A stretch of DNA of 64,000 nucleotides from Tranquillimonas rosea (GTDB lineage Bacteria; Pseudomonadota; Alphaproteobacteria; Rhodobacterales; Rhodobacteraceae), in the NCBI RefSeq assembly GCF_900111315.1, contig NZ_FOGU01000006.1, forward strand, positions 272,604 to 336,603, given 5' to 3'. Both the position numbers and the translations under genes were made by a program. Shown here piece after piece: positions 15,198 through 24,603 of this stretch (its first letter is position 1; every line of letters begins with the position of its first letter). The notes under the pieces were generated by a model. It saw only the letters and a program-made list of their open reading frames with translations, searched no databases and was not told the origin of the DNA.

Positions 15198-16694
15198 TCA
15201 CTCCATCTGCTTGAAGTGGAATTCGCCGCCTTCCTTCAGGCCCGACGGCCAGCGCGCCGTCACGGTCTTGGTCCGGGTGTAGAACTTGAAGCTGTCCGGG
15301 CCGTGCTGGTTGAGGTCGCCGAAGCCCGACTTCTTCCAGCCGCCGAAGGTGTGGTAGGCCAGCGGCACCGGGATCGGGACGTTAACGCCGACCATGCCGA
15401 TGTTGATCCGGTTGGTGAAGTCGCGCGCGGTGTCGCCGTCACGGGTGAAGATCGCCGTGCCGTTGCCGTACTCGTTGTCCATCGCCAGCTTCAGCGCCTC
15501 TTCGTAGCTGTCCGTGCGCACCTGACTCAGGACCGGCCCGAAGATCTCCTGCTTGTAGATATCCATGTCCGGCGTGACGCGGTCGAACAGGTGGGGCCCG
15601 ACGAAGAAGCCGTCCTCGTAGCCCTGGAGCGAGAAGTCGCGCCCGTCGACCACCAGCTCGGCGCCCTGGTCCACGCCCGACTGCACGAGCCCGAGGATCT
15701 TCTCCTTGGCCTGCGGCGTGACCACGGGGCCGTAATCCACGTCGTCGCCCGCGGTGTAGGGGCCGACCTTGAGCTTCTCGATACGCGGCACGAGCTTGTC
15801 GATCAGCGCGTCGGCGGTCTTCTGACCCACCGGCACGGCGACCGAGATCGCCATGCAGCGCTCGCCCGCGGCACCGTAGCCTGCGCCGATCAGCGCGTCG
15901 GCGGCCTGGTCCATGTCGGCGTCGGGCATGACGATCATGTGGTTCTTGGCACCGCCGAAGCACTGCACCCGCTTGCCGTTCGCGCAGCCGCGGCCATAGA
16001 TGTACTCGGCGATCGGGGTCGAGCCGACGAAGCCGACCGCCTGGATCGTCTCGTTGTCGAGGATCGCGTCGACCGCTTCCTTGTCGCCGTTGACGACCTG
16101 CAGGATGCCGTCGGGCAGGCCGGCTTCCTTCATCAGCTCGGCCAGCATCAGCGGAACCGAGGGGTCACGCTCGGACGGCTTGAGGATGAAGGCGTTGCCG
16201 CAGGCGATCGCAGGACCGAACTTCCACATCGGGATCATCGCCGGGAAGTTGAACGGCGTGATGCCCGCCACGACGCCGAGCGCCTGGCGCATCGAGTACA
16301 TGTCGATGCCGCGGCCCGCGCTGTCGGTGAAGTCGCCTTTCAAGAGATGCGGAGCGCCGATGCAGAACTCGATCACCTCGAGCCCGCGCTGCACGTCGCC
16401 CTTGGCGTCGGGGAAGGTCTTGCCGTGCTCTTTCGACAGCGCCTCGGCCAACTTGTCCATGTCACGGTTCAGAAGGCGCACGAACTCCATCAGCACGCGG
16501 GCGCGGCGCTGGGGGTTGGTGGCGGCCCAGGCGGGCTGGGCCTCGGCGGCCTTGGCGACCACGGCGTCCAGCTCGTCCTTGGACGCCAGCGGCACCTTCG
16601 CCTGCACTTCGCCCGTCGCGGGGTTGTAGACATCGGCGGTCCGGCCCGAGCCCTTCACGTGCTCGCCGTTGATCCAGTGGGTCAGTTCCTGCAT
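15198..16694 (-). CDS. mmsA: CoA-acylating methylmalonate-semialdehyde dehydrogenase
   Basis: A 498-residue aldehyde dehydrogenase that converts methylmalonate semialdehyde (and malonate semialdehyde) with CoA and NAD to propionyl-CoA (acetyl-CoA), the last step of valine breakdown. MmsA features are the N-terminal LTHWINGEHVKGSGR, the nucleotide-binding GFVGSTPIAEYIY, a catalytic cysteine in GERCMAISVAV, and the ending with [15 protein letters not shown] stands just upstream of the ATG. The gene is divergent from a LysR-type regulator across 107 bp and works with the isobutyryl-CoA dehydrogenase/hydrolase/mmsB operon just beyond the alpha/beta hydrolase gene. Confidence 0.95.
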   Translation of the reverse strand: MQELTHWINGEHVKGSGRTADVYNPATGEVQAKVPLASKDELDAVVAKAAEAQPAWAATNPQRRARVLMEFVRLLNRDMDKLAEALSKEHGKTFPDAKGDVQRGLEVIEFCIGAPHLLKGDFTDSAGRGIDMYSMRQALGVVAGITPFNFPAMIPMWKFGPAIACGNAFILKPSERDPSVPLMLAELMKEAGLPDGILQVVNGDKEAVDAILDNETIQAVGFVGSTPIAEYIYGRGCANGKRVQCFGGAKNHMIVMPDADMDQAADALIGAGYGAAGERCMAISVAVPVGQKTADALIDKLVPRIEKLKVGPYTAGDDVDYGPVVTPQAKEKILGLVQSGVDQGAELVVDGRDFSLQGYEDGFFVGPHLFDRVTPDMDIYKQEIFGPVLSQVRTDSYEEALKLAMDNEYGNGTAIFTRDGDTARDFTNRINIGMVGVNVPIPVPLAYHTFGGWKKSGFGDLNQHGPDSFKFYTRTKTVTARWPSGLKEGGEFHFKQME

Positions 16695-16759
16695 CTGCAG
16701 CTCCTCCTTGTTCGGTTGCGCGCAGGATAGGCTTGCGTATCTGCGGCGGAAAGCGGCAG

Positions 16760-16789
16760 TTTGCCAAAAGGGTTTTGCATTTTCGCAAA
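16760..16789. promoter_or_regulatory. Candidate LysR operator between mmsA and its regulator
   Basis: TTTGC at 16760-16764 and 16774-16778 is followed by the inverted copy GCAAA at 16785-16789. The last two form a dyad TTTGC-N6-GCAAA. The group lies just before the LysR start and about 65-95 bp from the mmsA start, the expected place for a LysR site in a divergent promoter. Confidence 0.5.
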
Positions 16790-16801
16790 GAAAGGCACCG
16801 C

Positions 16802-17719
16802 ATGAACTGGGACGACATGCGCATCTTCCTTGCCGTGGCGCGCGAGCAGAGCCTTTCGGGCGCCGGCCGCCTGCTGCGCCTCGACCCGGCCACCGTGGGC
16901 CGCAGGGTGGGGCGGCTGGAAGAGGACCTGGGCGTGCCGCTTTTCCTCAAGACGCCGCAGGGCTATGCGCTGACCGAAGCCGGCGAGCGCGCGCTGGAGC
17001 ATGCCGAACGGGCAGAGACGGCCCTTGGCGGCGTGTCGAACGCGCTGAGCGGGGACGGCGAGGCGCTGACCGGGGCGATCCGGCTTGGCGCCCCCGACGG
17101 CTGCGCGAACTTCCTGCTGCCCCAGGTCTGCGCCCGCATCCAGAGCGACAATCCCGGACTCGACGTACAGGTCGTGGCGCTGCCGCGGGTGTTCAACCTG
17201 ACCCGGCGCGAGGCTGACATGGCGATCGGCGTCTCCGCGCCGACCGCGGGGCGCCTGACCGTGCAGAAGATCGCCGACTATCGCCTGCACCTCGCCGCGC
17301 ATCGCCGCTACCTCGACCGGGATGGACGGCCCGCCCGGCTGGCGGATCTCAGGGCGCATCGGATCGTCGGCTACATCCCCGACATGGTGTTCGACAAGGA
17401 ACTCGACTACCTCTCCGAGACGGGCGCCGAACGGGTCGCGCTGGCCTGCAATTCGGTGTCGGTGCAGTTCCAGTGGCTGCGCCAGGCGGCCGGAATCGGC
17501 ATCGTCCACGACTTCATGCTGCCCGCGGATCCCGAGATCGTGCGGGTGCTGCCCGAGGCGCTGTCGCTGACCCGGACCTTCTGGCTGATCCGGCACGAGG
17601 CCGACCGGCGGGTCGAGCGGCTGAACCGGTTCGCGGCGGCGCTGGTCGCGGGGCTCAGGGCCGAGATCGCCCGGCTCGAGGCCGCGGCCGGCGACGCGGG
17701 GGAGGGTCAGCGCGCTTGA
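16802..17719 (+). CDS. LysR-family transcriptional regulator, probable mmsA regulator
   Basis: A 305-residue LysR protein with the N-terminal winged helix-turn-helix (MNWDDMRIFLAVAREQSLSG through VGRLEEDLGVPLFLKTPQGYALTEAG, residues 1-60) and the periplasmic-binding-protein-like effector domain from about residue 90. It ends with a basic/alanine-rich tail. Divergent from mmsA; the shared 107-bp spacer contains TTTGC/GCAAA repeats that could be its operator. An inducer derived from valine breakdown is a reasonable guess but is not shown by the sequence. Confidence 0.88.
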   Translation: MNWDDMRIFLAVAREQSLSGAGRLLRLDPATVGRRVGRLEEDLGVPLFLKTPQGYALTEAGERALEHAERAETALGGVSNALSGDGEALTGAIRLGAPDGCANFLLPQVCARIQSDNPGLDVQVVALPRVFNLTRREADMAIGVSAPTAGRLTVQKIADYRLHLAAHRRYLDRDGRPARLADLRAHRIVGYIPDMVFDKELDYLSETGAERVALACNSVSVQFQWLRQAAGIGIVHDFMLPADPEIVRVLPEALSLTRTFWLIRHEADRRVERLNRFAAALVAGLRAEIARLEAAAGDAGEGQRA

Positions 17720-17783
17720 CAGCGCGACCTGCGCCGCGCCACGCTTCCTCAATGGAAATAGTTGCCGTGGGAGGAACCGCGAC

Positions 17784-18218
17784 ATGAAGGTGCATCAGAT
17801 CCTGAAATCCAAGTCGGACGACAGCGTCGCGACGATTGAACCGGGCAAGACCGTGGCCGATGCAGCCGCGCTGCTGTCCGAGCGGAGGATCGGGGCGGTC
17901 ATCGTCTCGGAGGATGGCACCTCGCCGATGGGCATCCTGTCCGAGCGGGACATCGTCAAGGCGCTCGGCGCCCGCGGCACCGACTGCCTGCAGGACGAGG
18001 TGCAGGCGATGATGACCTCGAAGATCGTCAGCTGCGCGCGCGAGGACGCGGCCGAAGATGTCCTCACCAAGATGACCGAAGGACGCTTTCGCCACATGCC
18101 GGTGATCGAGGAGGGGCGGATGGTCGGCCTGATCTCGATCGGCGACGTGGTCAAGGCGCGGCTTTCGGAACTGGCGATGGAGCGCGACGCGCTGCAGGAC
18201 ATGGTGATGGGTCACTGA
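17784..18218 (+). CDS. Two-CBS-domain protein
   Basis: A 144-residue soluble protein made of a tandem pair of CBS motifs (about residues 8-60 and 73-130), the Bateman module that binds adenine nucleotides. Family signs are GILSERDIVKAL in the first and MPVIEEGRMVGLISIGDVVK in the second. There is no attached enzyme or membrane domain, so it probably acts as a stand-alone energy sensor on a partner that cannot be named from the sequence. GGGAGG precedes the ATG by 8 bases. It lies 59 bases upstream of coaD on the same strand. Confidence 0.9.
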   Translation: MKVHQILKSKSDDSVATIEPGKTVADAAALLSERRIGAVIVSEDGTSPMGILSERDIVKALGARGTDCLQDEVQAMMTSKIVSCAREDAAEDVLTKMTEGRFRHMPVIEEGRMVGLISIGDVVKARLSELAMERDALQDMVMGH

Positions 18219-18277
18219 TCCCCTTGCATCCGCCTACGCAATAATGTTGCGTGCGCGGAGCAGGAAGGGGGAGTGCC

Positions 18278-18772
18278 ATGCGCATCGGACTTTATCCGGG
18301 AACCTTCGATCCCGTGACGCTCGGCCATGCCGACATCATCGGCCGGGCGATGGCGCTCGTCGACCGGCTGGTGATCGGTGTCGCGATCAACGGCGACAAG
18401 GGGCCGATGTTCACGCTCGAAGAGCGCACGGAGATGATCCAGTCGGATTGCGCCGCGCTCGCCGCGTCGAACGGCTGCGAGCTGGTCGTGCATCCCTTCG
18501 AGAACCTGCTGATCGACTGCGCCCGCGACGTGGGCGCGGGCGTCATCATCCGCGGTCTGCGCGCGGTGGCCGATTTCGAGTACGAGTACCAGATGGTCGG
18601 CATGAACCGGCAGCTCGACGACAGTATCGAGACGGTGTTCCTGATGGCCGACGCCCAGCATCAGGCCATCGCGTCGAAGCTGGTGAAGGAAATCGCGCGG
18701 CTGGGCGGCGACGTCTCGCACTTCGTCTCGCCGACGGTGCGCGACGCCCTTATCGCAAAGAACGCCCGCTGA
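18278..18772 (+). CDS. coaD: Phosphopantetheine adenylyltransferase
   Basis: A 164-residue enzyme that transfers AMP from ATP to 4'-phosphopantetheine, the penultimate step of coenzyme A synthesis. The nucleotidyltransferase signature GTFDPVTLGHADII is at residues 8-21 (Thr9 and His17 being the functional residues), followed by IIRGLRAVADFEYEYQM and the C-terminal SHFVSPTVRDAL region where the family has its second nucleotide-binding motif. The ATG at 18278 gives the standard length; a start at 18251 would add nine residues without family similarity. GGAAGGGGGAG precedes the start. Confidence 0.94.
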   Translation: MRIGLYPGTFDPVTLGHADIIGRAMALVDRLVIGVAINGDKGPMFTLEERTEMIQSDCAALAASNGCELVVHPFENLLIDCARDVGAGVIIRGLRAVADFEYEYQMVGMNRQLDDSIETVFLMADAQHQAIASKLVKEIARLGGDVSHFVSPTVRDALIAKNAR

Positions 18773-18780
18773 AACGCGAA

Positions 18781-18799
18781 GCGGGCCACGCGGGCCCGC
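18781..18799 (+). terminator. Weak terminator-like hairpin after coaD
   Basis: GCGGGCC at 18781-18787 pairs with GGCCCGC at 18793-18799 around ACGCG, just after the coaD stop. Only an imperfect T-rich stretch (CTTGGTTCGTT) follows. Confidence 0.4.
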
Positions 18800-18827
18800 C
18801 TTGGTTCGTTCGTAGGCTTGGCGCGAC

Positions 18828-18989
18828 TCAGCGGCCGTAGACGGCCTGCCGCGCCATCAGGTCGGCGTCTTCGCGGGCCATGTCCAGGTCCAGCGCGACA
18901 TCCAGCGGCATCGCGCGCAGCTCGCGGCGCGTGCGGTTGAACTGGCGGCGTTTCTGGAAGCCGGTCTGCAGGCGGTCGATCATGCTCAT
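18828..18989 (-). CDS. Small basic protein, DUF1127-like
   Basis: A 53-residue ORF that begins MSMIDRLQTG, has an arginine-rich middle (KRRQFNRTRRELRAM) and ends ARQAVYGR. The order of a basic RRxRREL helix, an acidic ALDLDMAREDADL stretch and a terminal AVYG resembles DUF1127 (YjiS-like) small proteins, which in Rhodobacter are linked to stress RNAs and phosphate or RNA turnover. GAGGAGA precedes the ATG by 5-6 bases; a second in-frame ATG is two codons later. Codon use is like that of the neighbours. The assignment to DUF1127 is tentative because the central motif is degenerate. Confidence 0.6.
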   Translation of the reverse strand: MSMIDRLQTGFQKRRQFNRTRRELRAMPLDVALDLDMAREDADLMARQAVYGR

Positions 18990-19124
18990 GGCGGCGTCTC
19001 CTCTGTTGTCGTTGGCGTGGGCCTTGGCCCCGTTTCACGACAGAATCTCGGGTCGGAGGACGCGATGAACAACGTCCGCAAGTGTCATGCTGCTATGCAG
19101 CACCGGCAAGGCGGACGCGAAAGG

Positions 19125-19151
19125 GCGCGGGCCGGCGAGACCGGCCCGCGC
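19125..19151 (-). terminator. Terminator hairpin after gap
   Basis: GCGCGGGCCGG at 19125-19135 pairs exactly with CCGGCCCGCGC at 19141-19151 around a 5-base loop, 9 bases after the gap stop on the minus strand. It is followed on that strand by CCCTTTCGC, a short T-run. Confidence 0.6.
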
Positions 19152-19159
19152 GCGCTGTC

Positions 19160-20161
<1,002 letters not shown>

Positions 20162-20252
20162 GTCATGTTCCTCCGGGATGGTGGCCCGCGGGGGATCCGC
20201 GGCGCGTCTCGCCGCAGACACAAGGCAATTCGCGTCCGAAGGTCAACCGCTC

Positions 20253-20393
20253 TTAGCGCCAGAACGCCACCCACGCGACCAAAGCCGTGAACTCGCGCCC
20301 GAGATGGATGAGCGCGTCGGGCGCGTACCATGCCGTCAGCGCCAGCGCGGCGGCGAGTGTCAGGCCCAGTCCCAGGGCGATGGAATTGGTCAT
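20253..20393 (-). CDS. 46-residue single-span membrane protein upstream of gap
   Basis: A very short ORF starting MTNSIALGLG and ending VAWVAFWR. It has one hydrophobic helix (about residues 5-25) followed by an amphipathic segment with LIHLGREF. GAGGGGA lies 5 bases before the ATG. It is on the same strand as gap and 91 bases upstream of it, so both probably share a promoter in the 87-bp spacer shared with the divergent DoxX gene. Small proteins of this form next to gap occur in other Rhodobacteraceae as far as I recall, sometimes misnamed as the dehydrogenase. The function is unknown. Confidence 0.65.
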   Translation of the reverse strand: MTNSIALGLGLTLAAALALTAWYAPDALIHLGREFTALVAWVAFWR

Positions 20394-20480
20394 GTCGTCC
20401 CCTCGGGCTTGCCGGCCTCCCTGCCTTGTGCCATGCGCCGCGCGGCCGGGCCAGCCCCGGCGGGATGGAAGGGGCACGCC

Positions 20481-20849
20481 ATGGCACGGGATCTCTGCGG
20501 GTTCGTGGGACGGCTATTGTTGGCGCTGTTGTTCCTCGCCGGCGCGGCGCAGAAGGCGCGTGACCCCGCGCCCGTGATGGCGCTGCTGGACGGTGCCGGC
20601 TGGCCCGAGGGGCTGGTGTGGCCGGCGCTTGCGTTCAACGCGGCGGCGGGGCTCATGCTGATCGCAGGGCTGTGGCTGACGCCGCTTGCGCTGACGCTTG
20701 CCGCCTATTGCGCGGTGACGAGCTGGTTCCACTTTCAGCCGGACGATCCCTGGCAGATCAGCATCTTCGTCAAGAACTGGGCCATCACCGGCGGCCTGCT
20801 GTGCTTGGCCGCGAACGGCGGCGGACGCTGGCGGCTCGGCCCGCGCTGA
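20481..20849 (+). CDS. DoxX-family membrane protein
   Basis: A 122-residue protein with four hydrophobic segments (about residues 8-25, 45-65, 68-85 and 95-112), matching the small DoxX/SURF4-like membrane family. Family features are the N-terminal GRLLLALLFLAGAAQKARDP and the FHFQPDD-x-WQISIFVKNWAITGGLL region. Members have been tied to redox or thiosulfate-linked electron flow, but most are uncharacterised. The ATG at 20481 was chosen because the protein begins at the first membrane span; the frame continues open upstream only as overlap with the divergent small gene. Confidence 0.8.
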   Translation: MARDLCGFVGRLLLALLFLAGAAQKARDPAPVMALLDGAGWPEGLVWPALAFNAAAGLMLIAGLWLTPLALTLAAYCAVTSWFHFQPDDPWQISIFVKNWAITGGLLCLAANGGGRWRLGPR

Positions 20850-21038
20850 TAGGGCGCTCCGGGGAGGGGACACGTGGTTCCGGTCGGCGTCCGCTCAGAT
20901 CGTGCGGCGCGACACTTCCCGGCGATGTGATCGGCCTGACGGATCGCCAGCGCGAAGAGCCACTTGCCCGCCAAGTTCTCGCGATGGTCGAGCGCGGTCG
21001 GGGCGCGGCGCCCAAAAGGAGGCGCCGCGCCAGTGATG

Positions 21039-23072
21039 TCAGCGCTTGTGGCCGAGCAGCAGGTCGCGCACCTGGTCGGCCGCCGCGTCTGCGGTGATAT
21101 TGAAGTACTTGTACAGTTCCTCAGCCGGGGCCGAGGCGCCGAAGCTGTTCATGCCGACGAAGCCGGCCTTGCCGCGGCTGCCGCGCTCGCCCAGGAGCCA
21201 CTCGTCCCAGCCGAAGCGGACGGCGGCCTCGATGCCCACGCGGACGGGGCCCGCGGGCAGGACCTTGCGACGATAGCTCTCGTCCTGCTGCGCGAAGAGC
21301 TCCCAGCACGGCATCGAGACGACGCGCGTGCCGATGCCCTCGGCCTGCAGCATGTCGCGCGCTTCCAGGGCCAGCGATACCTCGGACCCGGTGGCGAGCA
21401 GGATCGCCTGCCGCTTGCCCTCGGCCTCGGCAAGCACGTAGGCGCCGCGCGAGGTCAGGTTGTTGGTCCGGTGCTTGGTGCGCAGCGTGGGCACGCCTTG
21501 GCGGCTCAGCGCCAGCACGCTGGGCGTGCTGGTCGAGCTCAGCGCCAGTTCCCAGGCCTCGGCGACCTCGACCGCGTCGGCTGGGCGGAACACGTTGATG
21601 TTTGGCGTCGCGCGCAGCATCGCCAGATGCTCGACCGGCTGGTGGGTCGGGCCGTCCTCGCCCAGGCCGATGCTGTCATGGGTCATCACGTAGGTCACGG
21701 GCGAGCCCATCAGCGCCGAGAGGCGGATCGCGCCGCGGGCGTAGTCCGAGAACGTCAGGAACGTGCCGCCATAGGGACGCAGGCCGCCGTGCAGCGCGAT
21801 GCCGTTCATCGCCGCCGCCATGCCGTGCTCGCGGATGCCGTAGTGGATGTAGCGGCCCTTGCGGTTCTTGGCGTCGAACACGCCCAGATCTGCGGTCTTG
21901 GTGTTGTTCGAACCGGTGAGGTCGGCCGAGCCGCCGACGGTCTCTGGCGTCACCGGGTTCACCACCTCGAGCACCATCTCGGACGCCTTGCGCGTGGCGA
22001 CCTTCGGCTCGGTCTCGCTGACCTGCTTCTTCAGCGCGCGGATCGTTGCCGACAGCTTTTTCGGGACCTCGCCGGACATCATCCGGTCGAAGGTGGCGCG
22101 GCGGCCCGAGCCGAGCCCTTCGAGTCGTTCCTTCCAGTCGGCATGGGCCTTGGCGCCCTGGCGGCCGACCTCTTCCCAGGCCTGCTTGATGTCGCTGGGG
22201 ATCTCGAACGGGCCGTAGGACCAGCCATAGGCCTCCTTGGCGTCCTTGATCAGCTGCTCGTCGGTCAGCGCGCCGTGTCCCTTGGCGGTGTCCTGCGCCG
22301 AGGTGCCGAGCGCGATATGCGTTTTGCAGGCGATCATCGAGGGGCGGTTTGCGGCCTTGGCGGCGGTGATCGCGGCGTCGATCGCCTCGGGATCGTGGCC
22401 GTCGATTTCCTGCACGTGCCAGCCCGAGGCGGCAAAGCGCTTCTTCTGGTCGGTGGAATCGGCCAGCGACGTTCCGCCGTCGATGGTGATGCCATTGTCG
22501 TCGAAGAACACGATGAGCTTCGACAGGCGCTTGTGGCCGGCCATGCTCAGCGCTTCCTGGCTGATGCCCTCCATCAGGCAGCCGTCACCAGCGAAAACGT
22601 AGGTGTTGTGGTTCATGATCTTCGAGCCGAAGCGCGCCCGCAGGATCTCTTCGGCCAGCGCGAAGCCGACCGAATTGCCGAGGCCCTGGCCGAGCGGGCC
22701 GGTCGTCGTCTCGATCCCCTTGGCGAGGAAGCTCTCGGGGTGGCCCGCGGTGATCGCGTGGAGCTGCCGGAAGTTCTTGATCTGGTCGAGCGTCACTTCC
22801 CGGTCGCCGGTCAGGTAGAGCAGCGCGTAGAGCAGCATCGAGCCGTGGCCGTTCGACAGGATGAACCGGTCGCGGTCGGGCCATTCGGGGTCGGCGGCGT
22901 CGAACTTCAGGTGGTTGCGGTAGAGGACCGTCGCCACGTCGGCCATGCCGATGGGCATGCCGGAGTGGCCGGAACTGGCCGCGGCGACGGCGTCCAGGGC
23001 GAGGGTGCGAATGGCCGCCGCCATGTTCCAATGGTCGGGGTGGCGGTCGCGCAGCGTGGCGATGTCCAGCAT
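21039..23072 (-). CDS. tkt: Transketolase
   Basis: A 677-residue thiamine-diphosphate enzyme moving two-carbon units between sugar phosphates in the pentose phosphate and Calvin-type pathways. It has the substrate-side [14 protein letters not shown] (about 33-46), the TPP motif beginning [13 protein letters not shown], the Pyr-domain [18 protein letters not shown] with the catalytic glutamate, and [15 protein letters not shown] lies 6 bases before the ATG. It is divergent from the coiled-coil/zapA pair and stands alone on its strand until the gap region 0.6 kb downstream, with the DoxX gene between on the other strand. No fructose-bisphosphate aldolase or other cbb genes are in the window. 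Confidence 0.95.
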   Translation of the reverse strand: MLDIATLRDRHPDHWNMAAAIRTLALDAVAAASSGHSGMPIGMADVATVLYRNHLKFDAADPEWPDRDRFILSNGHGSMLLYALLYLTGDREVTLDQIKNFRQLHAITAGHPESFLAKGIETTTGPLGQGLGNSVGFALAEEILRARFGSKIMNHNTYVFAGDGCLMEGISQEALSMAGHKRLSKLIVFFDDNGITIDGGTSLADSTDQKKRFAASGWHVQEIDGHDPEAIDAAITAAKAANRPSMIACKTHIALGTSAQDTAKGHGALTDEQLIKDAKEAYGWSYGPFEIPSDIKQAWEEVGRQGAKAHADWKERLEGLGSGRRATFDRMMSGEVPKKLSATIRALKKQVSETEPKVATRKASEMVLEVVNPVTPETVGGSADLTGSNNTKTADLGVFDAKNRKGRYIHYGIREHGMAAAMNGIALHGGLRPYGGTFLTFSDYARGAIRLSALMGSPVTYVMTHDSIGLGEDGPTHQPVEHLAMLRATPNINVFRPADAVEVAEAWELALSSTSTPSVLALSRQGVPTLRTKHRTNNLTSRGAYVLAEAEGKRQAILLATGSEVSLALEARDMLQAEGIGTRVVSMPCWELFAQQDESYRRKVLPAGPVRVGIEAAVRFGWDEWLLGERGSRGKAGFVGMNSFGASAPAEELYKYFNITADAAADQVRDLLLGHKR

Positions 23073-23277
23073 GACAATCCTTCGTGGAAGACGTTGCGTT
23101 TCCTCGCCTGATAGTTAGCGGTAGCGCAGAGATCAAGCTCTGGAGGCCGTTTGCGCCCTCGTGCGGGGTTGCAGGAGGGGGCGGAAATAGGATTTGACTT
23201 GAGTTGACGCTAGGCCGCCGGCGCGCGGGGCCGCGACTCGCTGGCCCCGCCGGCGGCATTGGGACAGGAGAGGCGCG

Positions 23278-23772
23278 ATGCAGGACGTCACCGAACTGGA
23301 ACGGCGGATCAACGCCGCGCTCGACCGGATCGGGTCGGGCGTCGAAGCGATGGCGCCGCCACCGGCCCCCGAGGCGCCGGCCGCGGACCCCGAGGAGGTA
23401 ACGCGCCTGCAGACCGAGCTCAAGGTTGAGCGCCAGGTCACCGCGCAGCTCGAAGAGCGGGTGCGCGCCCTCAAGGACCGTCAGGACGCGCGTGTCACCG
23501 CGCTGGAGGGCGATCTGGAGACCGCGCAGACCCGCATTACCGCGCTCGAGGCCGAGCGCGCGCAGCTCAAGAAGGTCAACGACGAGTTGCGCGGCAGCAA
23601 TGCCGCCCTGCGCGAGGCGAACGCGGCAGGCCTGGCCGATGCCTCGCTCGTGGACAGTTCCGCCCAGGCCGAGCTCGAGGCGCTGCGCCGCGTCCACGAA
23701 AGCGACCGCGCCGAGCTGGACGAGATCCTGGCCGCGCTGCAACCCATTCTCGAGGAGACCGCCGATGGCTGA
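23278..23772 (+). CDS. Coiled-coil protein encoded upstream of zapA
   Basis: A 164-residue soluble protein. After about 25 residues and a proline/alanine linker (APPPAPEAPAADP) it is an almost unbroken heptad pattern from about residue 40 to 160 (LQTELKVERQVTAQLEERV, LEGDLETAQTRITALEAER). No catalytic motif is visible. Its stop codon overlaps the zapA start by eight bases, so the two are co-translated. ZapA bundles FtsZ filaments and in other bacteria works with a coiled-coil partner, ZapB; this protein could play a similar part in the divisome, which is an inference from location and form only. GGAGAGG precedes the ATG. Confidence 0.8.
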   Translation: MQDVTELERRINAALDRIGSGVEAMAPPPAPEAPAADPEEVTRLQTELKVERQVTAQLEERVRALKDRQDARVTALEGDLETAQTRITALEAERAQLKKVNDELRGSNAALREANAAGLADASLVDSSAQAELEALRRVHESDRAELDEILAALQPILEETADG

Positions 23773-24160
23773 TATCACGATCACGATCGGCGGCCGCGAT
23801 TTCCAGGTCGCCTGCCAGGAGGGCGAAGAGGTGTTCCTGCGCGCGGCCGCCAAGTTTCTGGACGGCGAGGCATCGGTGCTGACGAACCAGTTCGGCCGGC
23901 TGCCCGAGGGGCGGATGCTGCTGATGGCCGGGCTGATGCTGGCCGACAAGACCGCCGGCCTGCAGGAGCAGGCCCGCGACCTGGAGGAAAAGCTGGCCGC
24001 CCAGACCGCCGAGTTCGAGGCGCTGAAGAACGCCCCCGCGCCCGAGCCCGAGCGTGTCGAGGTGCCGGTCATCCCCACGAGCGTGGTCGAGACGATGGCC
24101 GAGATCGCGGCCCGAGCGGAATCGCTCGCCGATACGGTGGACGAGAAAAAGGCCGGCTGA
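23765..24160 (+). CDS. zapA: Cell division protein ZapA
   Basis: A 131-residue FtsZ-binding protein that promotes Z-ring bundling. The N-terminal globular domain reads ITITIGGRDFQVACQEGEEVFLRAAAKFLDGE (first 45 residues), followed by MLLMAGLMLADK and a C-terminal coiled coil (LQEQARDLEEKLAAQTAEFEAL). The tail of about 30 residues after the coil is an extension common in alphaproteobacteria. The start overlaps the stop of the upstream coiled-coil gene. The stop codon itself lies inside the stem of a perfect terminator hairpin. Confidence 0.88.
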   Translation: MADITITIGGRDFQVACQEGEEVFLRAAAKFLDGEASVLTNQFGRLPEGRMLLMAGLMLADKTAGLQEQARDLEEKLAAQTAEFEALKNAPAPEPERVEVPVIPTSVVETMAEIAARAESLADTVDEKKAG

Positions 24161-24178
24161 AGTTCAGCCGGCCTTTTT
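24146..24178. terminator. Bidirectional terminator spanning the zapA stop codon
   Basis: Sixteen bases at 24146-24161 starting AAAAAGGCCGGC are exactly complementary to 24163-24178 ending GCCGGCCTTTTT. With A-run and T-run on the two sides it works for both strands: for zapA and for the convergent grxD gene, whose stop is at 24213. The zapA stop codon (24158-24160) is part of the stem. Confidence 0.85.
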
Positions 24179-24212
24179 CAATTCCGATGCCTTGCCGGGG
24201 CGGCGCCCCGGT

Positions 24213-24572
24213 TCAGGCGTTGGCTTCGCGGATCTTCTCGGCCGCGGCCTTGTCGAACGAGATGCCCTTGTCGGCCAGCATCTGATCCAGTTCGCCCGAC
24301 AGCGTCATCTCGGTGATGATGTCGCAGCCGCCGACGAATTCGCCCTTCACATAGAGCTGCGGGATCGTCGGCCACTCGCTGTAGTCCTTGATGCCCTGCC
24401 GGATCGCATCGTCGGCCAGCACGTTCACGTCGGTGTATTCGACACCCATGAAGTTCAGCACGCCGGCGACGCGGCTGGAAAAGCCGCATTGCGGCATCGA
24501 CTTGGTGCCCTTCATGTAGAGCACGACGTCGTTGCTGGTGACGGTGTCTTGGATCTGGTCTTCGGCGGTCAT
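24213..24572 (-). CDS. grxD: Monothiol glutaredoxin, CGFS type
   Basis: A 119-residue Grx4-family protein that carries 2Fe-2S clusters between assembly and target proteins. The active site CGFS is at residues 29-32, preceded by the K21 of MKGTK that contacts glutathione; WPTIPQLYVKGEFVGGCDI follows with the cis-proline. The bolA gene is directly upstream on the same strand (31 bases apart), and BolA and CGFS glutaredoxins form a known 2Fe-2S-bridged complex, so the two genes make one functional unit. Confidence 0.95.
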   Translation of the reverse strand: MTAEDQIQDTVTSNDVVLYMKGTKSMPQCGFSSRVAGVLNFMGVEYTDVNVLADDAIRQGIKDYSEWPTIPQLYVKGEFVGGCDIITEMTLSGELDQMLADKGISFDKAAAEKIREANA

Positions 24573-24603
24573 GGTATCCTCTCCGTTCTGGCGGGGCGGC
24601 CGG

